A stretch of DNA of 64,000 nucleotides. Origin: Dysgonomonas hofstadii. Lineage in GTDB: Bacteria > Bacteroidota > Bacteroidia > Bacteroidales > Dysgonomonadaceae. Shown in pieces: positions 61,701-64,000 of the stretch. The notes below the pieces were generated by a model. That model made no database searches. It saw nothing but the letters and a program-made list of their open reading frames with translations, and was not told the DNA's origin. Each line of letters begins with the position of its first letter. The first letter of the stretch is position 1. The translations under genes were made by a program, and so were the position numbers. Where the stretch lies: assembly GCF_014196915.1 (NCBI RefSeq), contig NZ_JACIEP010000010.1, positions 92,746 through 156,745 of the forward strand, read 5' to 3'.

Positions 61701-62079
61701 TGCCGGATACCGCATGGCCAAACTGAAAGAATATGCTGAAAATGCATGGACAGGCCCGGGTAGTACAAATACATACTCACGGTCGATGGAGGGCGATGTG
61801 AATAACAACCGCAACTCTGACCGCTGGCTCAAAGATGGCTCTTTCATCCGCCTGCGCACACTTACGCTGGGATACAATTTACCTAAAAAAATTATAGAAC
61901 CGATAGGGCTGAAAGGGCTGCGTGTATATTGCCAGGCCGATAACCTGTTCTTGCTGACCAAATATCCGGGATGGGACCCTGAGATAAGCAACAACCTCGA
62001 TCCACGCTTCGTAGGAGTCGACAACTGGAATGTGCCTCAGCCACGGACATTTATGATAGGTGCTAACATTAGTTTTTAA
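58720..62079 (+). CDS. SusC/RagA TonB-dependent transporter with STN domain
   Basis: I place the start at ATG 58720 because it begins a normal signal region (LLTINLKIFTFFIAFLIFTG). An upstream frame to 58621 adds 33 residues that look unlike a leader. The protein has 1,119 residues: STN domain (YSFDIKNESITKVIEKIQKE-TGYIFFYY), carboxypeptidase-like domain (VKGTVTDDSGLSVIGASIVE), plug with SPSQLLNGRIAGVTTFTG and LYVIDGVPITN, and a large barrel ending FMIGANISF. The GYGTQRRSLVTSAIS stretch is the SusC signature. The partner is the SusD gene 12 bases downstream. The STN domain links it to the FecR gene 130 bases upstream. Confidence 0.94.
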   Translation: MKSFKYYKEKKPLLTINLKIFTFFIAFLIFTGVHAREYQATYSFDIKNESITKVIEKIQKETGYIFFYYNGVIDPDLKINLKTNNLSLSQTLDRLFASTNNGYRLSGRQIFVFRKNEEKGNSIAPQQQTRKVTVKGTVTDDSGLSVIGASIVEKGTTNGTVTNIDGQFTLGNVAPGATVTISYIGFTTQTIIAKENETYNIRLKEDPKTMDEIVVIGYGTQRRSLVTSAISKLTIDESTTRQVASPSQLLNGRIAGVTTFTGSGNVGSGERMSVRGMASISAGNEPLYVIDGVPITNDSGNLFNFGETMSSLATLNTSDIESIEVLKDAASAAIYGSRATNGVIVITTKSGKEGRSDVQVNVSTGFSKFPNIGKIKLADSELYIKDYNAGIDNYNKQYGYSVGSSGYKTHISNPFGDLPDTDWMDLITQTGTMFNMDASFSGGTKKTKYYIGANYNTTEGIIVNNKMNKVNLKAKVSHEFTPWLEVGTNNSANYTKNFQVPGAELGSTVIGRAIEQRPFDRPYKPNGDYYVGGTDELTRHNIVQIMNEQDVYLENFRFLGNYYAMLKYKDKLSWKYSFSADVNYTYDYTYYNENHPYGMGNGRLIDQNRLIKNFISENVINYNDKFKDFSLSATLGHSFQKVTNRNAQVDGRGFPSPSFNVNSVASEILGSTSMGVYAMESYFGRATLSYLDRYILTGTLRGDGSSKFAKDQRWGWFPSLSLGWNISNEKFMEGRDAEIKFRASYGKTGNQGGIGRYDYQALMMGGYNYRGNSGIAVSSFGNSELTWETADQYDIGFDVTLLKGKVNIMLDAYQKNTKDLLYSMPIQATSGVTSIMSNIGSMRNRGLEFTINTHFTFGKFEWLSQFNIATNKNKITSLIDETTPISIGSNRALKVGEEMGAYYIFEMEGIYQYDGEIPKEQYDIGIRAGDVKWKDVDGNGIINDNDRVMMGSSNPDFYGGWNNTFRYKGLQLDVFFTYMYGNDVYAQWMTTVARAGYRMAKLKEYAENAWTGPGSTNTYSRSMEGDVNNNRNSDRWLKDGSFIRLRTLTLGYNLPKKIIEPIGLKGLRVYCQADNLFLLTKYPGWDPEISNNLDPRFVGVDNWNVPQPRTFMIGANISF

Positions 62080-62091
62080 AAAGTAACGGAT

Positions 62092-63363
62092 ATGAAAAAA
62101 TATATATTACCAATAATCTGCTTAGTATGCCTCTTCTATTCGTGTTCAGGCGAATTAGACCAGTACTCACATGCGGCGATACCACCCGAAGCCGTTACCG
62201 AAAAAGATATCCCTGCCGTTCGTAATGGTATGTACAGTAGTGTACAAAACGCTCCGACAGTACGTGCGTATATTATGTTCGATATGCTGGGCGGTATTCT
62301 TACCACCAATACAGGGAATGCCAAAGACCTTATCAATTCAACCTTGAGCCCGCTTAATTCTTATATAGTTTCCAGTTGGAACGGCTATTTCAACGCGCTT
62401 TATCAGGTCAATAACATGCTGGCTATAACCGAACGTTTCCCTTATTCCGAAACAGGGCAGCTTGCTCGTGGCGAAGCTTATTATTTCAGGGCATATATTT
62501 ATTATTGCCTTGTAACACGCTGGGGTGGGGTGCCTATCCTCAGGCAGAATACACTGGAAAAAGTATCCCGCAATTCAGAGAGCGAAGTATGGGCATTTAT
62601 AGAAGAAGATATTGAAAACGCCCTGTCGATACTTGGCAACACGTCTACTTTCTACCTTGTATCGGCAGATGCAGCCCTTGCGCTGAAAGCCCGTGTTAAA
62701 CTTAGCCAGGGCAAGATGCAGGAAGCAGCCACTATCGCCGAAAGCCTGATTACATCGGGGACTTACAAGCTCGATAGCTTCTCTAAAATATTCAGGAAAG
62801 AGATGAATAATGAAATCATCTTTGCATTCGAAAATCTGACGGAAGAATCAGCCCCTATCAATATCAGCGACCTGTATTATACCTATGCTCACCCTAACAA
62901 GGGGCAGGGGACATATAAGCCAACAAATGAGGTGATAGCCCTTTTCTCCGATCAGGACAACAGGAAAAGTATCTCTCTTGTGAATGTAGCCGGAACCGAG
63001 TGTATCAATAAATATCCAAGCGGACAAACAGGAACCGATCCGCTGATTATTTCCCGCATTGCCGAAATGTACCTTATCAGCGCAGAAGCCAAAGGGCGCA
63101 CAGCCGGAGTAAGCCGCCTCAATGATCTGCGTACATATCGTGGACTGGACGAAATATATCCGTCTACCGATGAGGCTTATCTGGGCGCTATACTCGAAGA
63201 AAGGAAGAGGGAGTTGATGGGAGAAAACTTCATGTACTACGATCTGGTACGCACAGGACGGGCGAAATCTGAACTAGGACTACTCGATCATCAGGAGGTG
63301 CTGCCTATACCGGGCAGGGAACTACAGTTGAATCCTAATCTGGAACCGAATCCGGGATATTAA
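62092..63363 (+). CDS. SusD/RagB outer-membrane glycan-binding lipoprotein
   Basis: A 423-residue protein with lipobox LFYSC (Cys19), tetratricopeptide-like helical architecture (FRAYIYYCLVTRWGGVPILR, the conserved YY-LV-RWGGVP motif), and C-terminal LILSRIAEMYLISAEA-type segment (LIISRIAEMYLISAEAKGRT) with RELMGENFMYYDLVRTGRAK. This is the SusD partner that forms the lid of the SusCD importer. The length is shorter than many SusD proteins (450-550). The substrate is not evident. Confidence 0.95.
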   Translation: MKKYILPIICLVCLFYSCSGELDQYSHAAIPPEAVTEKDIPAVRNGMYSSVQNAPTVRAYIMFDMLGGILTTNTGNAKDLINSTLSPLNSYIVSSWNGYFNALYQVNNMLAITERFPYSETGQLARGEAYYFRAYIYYCLVTRWGGVPILRQNTLEKVSRNSESEVWAFIEEDIENALSILGNTSTFYLVSADAALALKARVKLSQGKMQEAATIAESLITSGTYKLDSFSKIFRKEMNNEIIFAFENLTEESAPINISDLYYTYAHPNKGQGTYKPTNEVIALFSDQDNRKSISLVNVAGTECINKYPSGQTGTDPLIISRIAEMYLISAEAKGRTAGVSRLNDLRTYRGLDEIYPSTDEAYLGAILEERKRELMGENFMYYDLVRTGRAKSELGLLDHQEVLPIPGRELQLNPNLEPNPGY

Positions 63364-63383
63364 GACTTAGAATAATTGATATT

Positions 63384-63452
63384 TTGTCATCCTGAGGAAC
63401 GAAGGATCTCGCCTTATTCAAAAGATGTTTCACTATCGTTCAACATGACAAA
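63384..63452. repeat. Dispersed palindromic element, GTCATCC family (copy 4)
   Basis: TTGTCATCCTGAGGAACGAA-GGATCT with TTTCACTATCGTTCAACATG-ACA, flanked by outer arms ATATTTTGTC / GACAAAATAT. It lies between the SusD and phosphodiester-glycosidase-like genes, so it may shape the transcript ratio between them. Confidence 0.8.
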
Positions 63453-63503
63453 AGAAAGACAAAATATTAATAAATTATTTATAAAACTTAATTAATAAAA
63501 ACA

Positions 63504-64000
63504 ATGAAAAATTTTAGATATATATTTCTACTCTCAATATTTACCTGTTTTTCAATCAACTACAGTTGCAGCAATGATGAATATAGTTTTGAGTACAAAG
63601 TTGAACCGAAAACCGAAGTAGGAACTAAGCTGGCCAGTGGCACCGATCTTTTCGGGCAGATCTTCAGCGATTCTTCTTACACCGTTACCAGTGGTGTGAC
63701 TGCTACCGAGATCAAATACCTGTCGCAGACAGGGCTGGCCATGAAAGTTTTTGTTTTTGAAGTAGATCTCACTAACCAGAATATCTCCATAGAAGCATCT
63801 ATGCCAAAAGGCGGCACCAGCTTCGGCATGCAGCAGATGACCAAGCAGGCCACTTATGTGGATAAAGATGGTCATAAAGTGTGGGCAGGTGTGAACGCCG
63901 ACTTCTATAATATGACTACAGGTGTTCCTCAGGGAATCGTTTACCGCAACGGTACCGCTGTGAAAACCACGTTCCAGGATGCAGTTTGCACATACTTTGC
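63504..64000 (+). CDS. Phosphodiester-glycosidase-like lipoprotein, 3' end cut by window
   Basis: The first 165 codons of a lipoprotein (lipobox INYSC, Cys22). After about residue 45, beta-rich sequence includes VFVFEVDLTNQNISIEASMP, then VWAGVNADFYNMTTGVPQGIVYRNG. The GVNADFYN...PxGxVYxxG pattern is the phosphodiester glycosidase (NAGPA, DUF2233) core, with Asn and Asp near the active site. Such enzymes remove N-acetylglucosamine from phosphodiester linkages. It lies 140 bases downstream of SusD, so it probably belongs to the same locus. The C-terminus is outside the window. Confidence 0.78.
   Translation, partial: MKNFRYIFLLSIFTCFSINYSCSNDEYSFEYKVEPKTEVGTKLASGTDLFGQIFSDSSYTVTSGVTATEIKYLSQTGLAMKVFVFEVDLTNQNISIEASMPKGGTSFGMQQMTKQATYVDKDGHKVWAGVNADFYNMTTGVPQGIVYRNGTAVKTTFQDAVCTYF

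Overview
The window looks like a chromosomal segment of a Bacteroidales bacterium, plausibly Dysgonomonadaceae (inference). The evidence is a SusC/SusD pair with a FecR-type regulator, many Cys-lipoboxed surface lipoproteins, a type IX secretion C-terminal tail, and promoters of the Bacteroides type (-33 TTTG, -7 TAnnTTTG). No rRNA, tRNA or CRISPR array was seen.

Layout. 1-3.6 kb: surface lipoproteins, one made of tandem repeats, and a Crp/Fnr regulator. 3.9-6.7 kb: a large MG2/TonB-plug protein. 6.8-8.4 kb: a peroxide-defence set, OhrR-type MarR regulator, nitroreductase and thiol peroxidase, with a palindromic operator over the promoter. 8.7-12.3 kb: sucC, sucD and convergent aspA. 12.5-19.5 kb: an orphan phage-type gene (DUF6712-like), DUF4230, a metallo-beta-lactamase-fold hydrolase, a metzincin-type protease and a T9SS-type secreted protein.

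19.7-30.6 kb is a phage late module, all on the plus strand: XkdF-like protease/scaffold, capsid protein, a paralogous pair of structural proteins, two large spike or fibre proteins, holin, amidase and a protein shaped like a one-piece spanin. I see no terminase, portal, tape measure, tail tube or integrase. 30.8-36.6 kb returns to ordinary genes (VOC protein, pirin, acetyltransferase, HTH regulator, MmcQ/YjbR). 36.9-41.5 kb is a phage early module: replication-initiator-like protein, DnaC-like ATPase, sigma-like protein and an S24-type repressor. Phage modules are therefore split into three blocks separated by host genes, which is the most unusual feature of the window.

41.6-57.2 kb is mostly single metabolic and envelope genes: MaoC-like dehydratase, PCMD lipoprotein, two OmpX-like barrels plus a decayed third copy, AraC regulator, hydrolases, metallophosphoesterase, TIGR01777 epimerase, TspO and a universal stress protein. 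57.4-64 kb is the start of a polysaccharide-utilisation-like locus: FecR-type anti-sigma, STN-containing SusC, SusD and a phosphodiester-glycosidase-like lipoprotein cut by the window end.

Non-coding space is crowded with dispersed palindromic elements of at least five sequence families. There are also three copies of a 0.5-1 kb foldback element, which lie inside or beside the phage modules.
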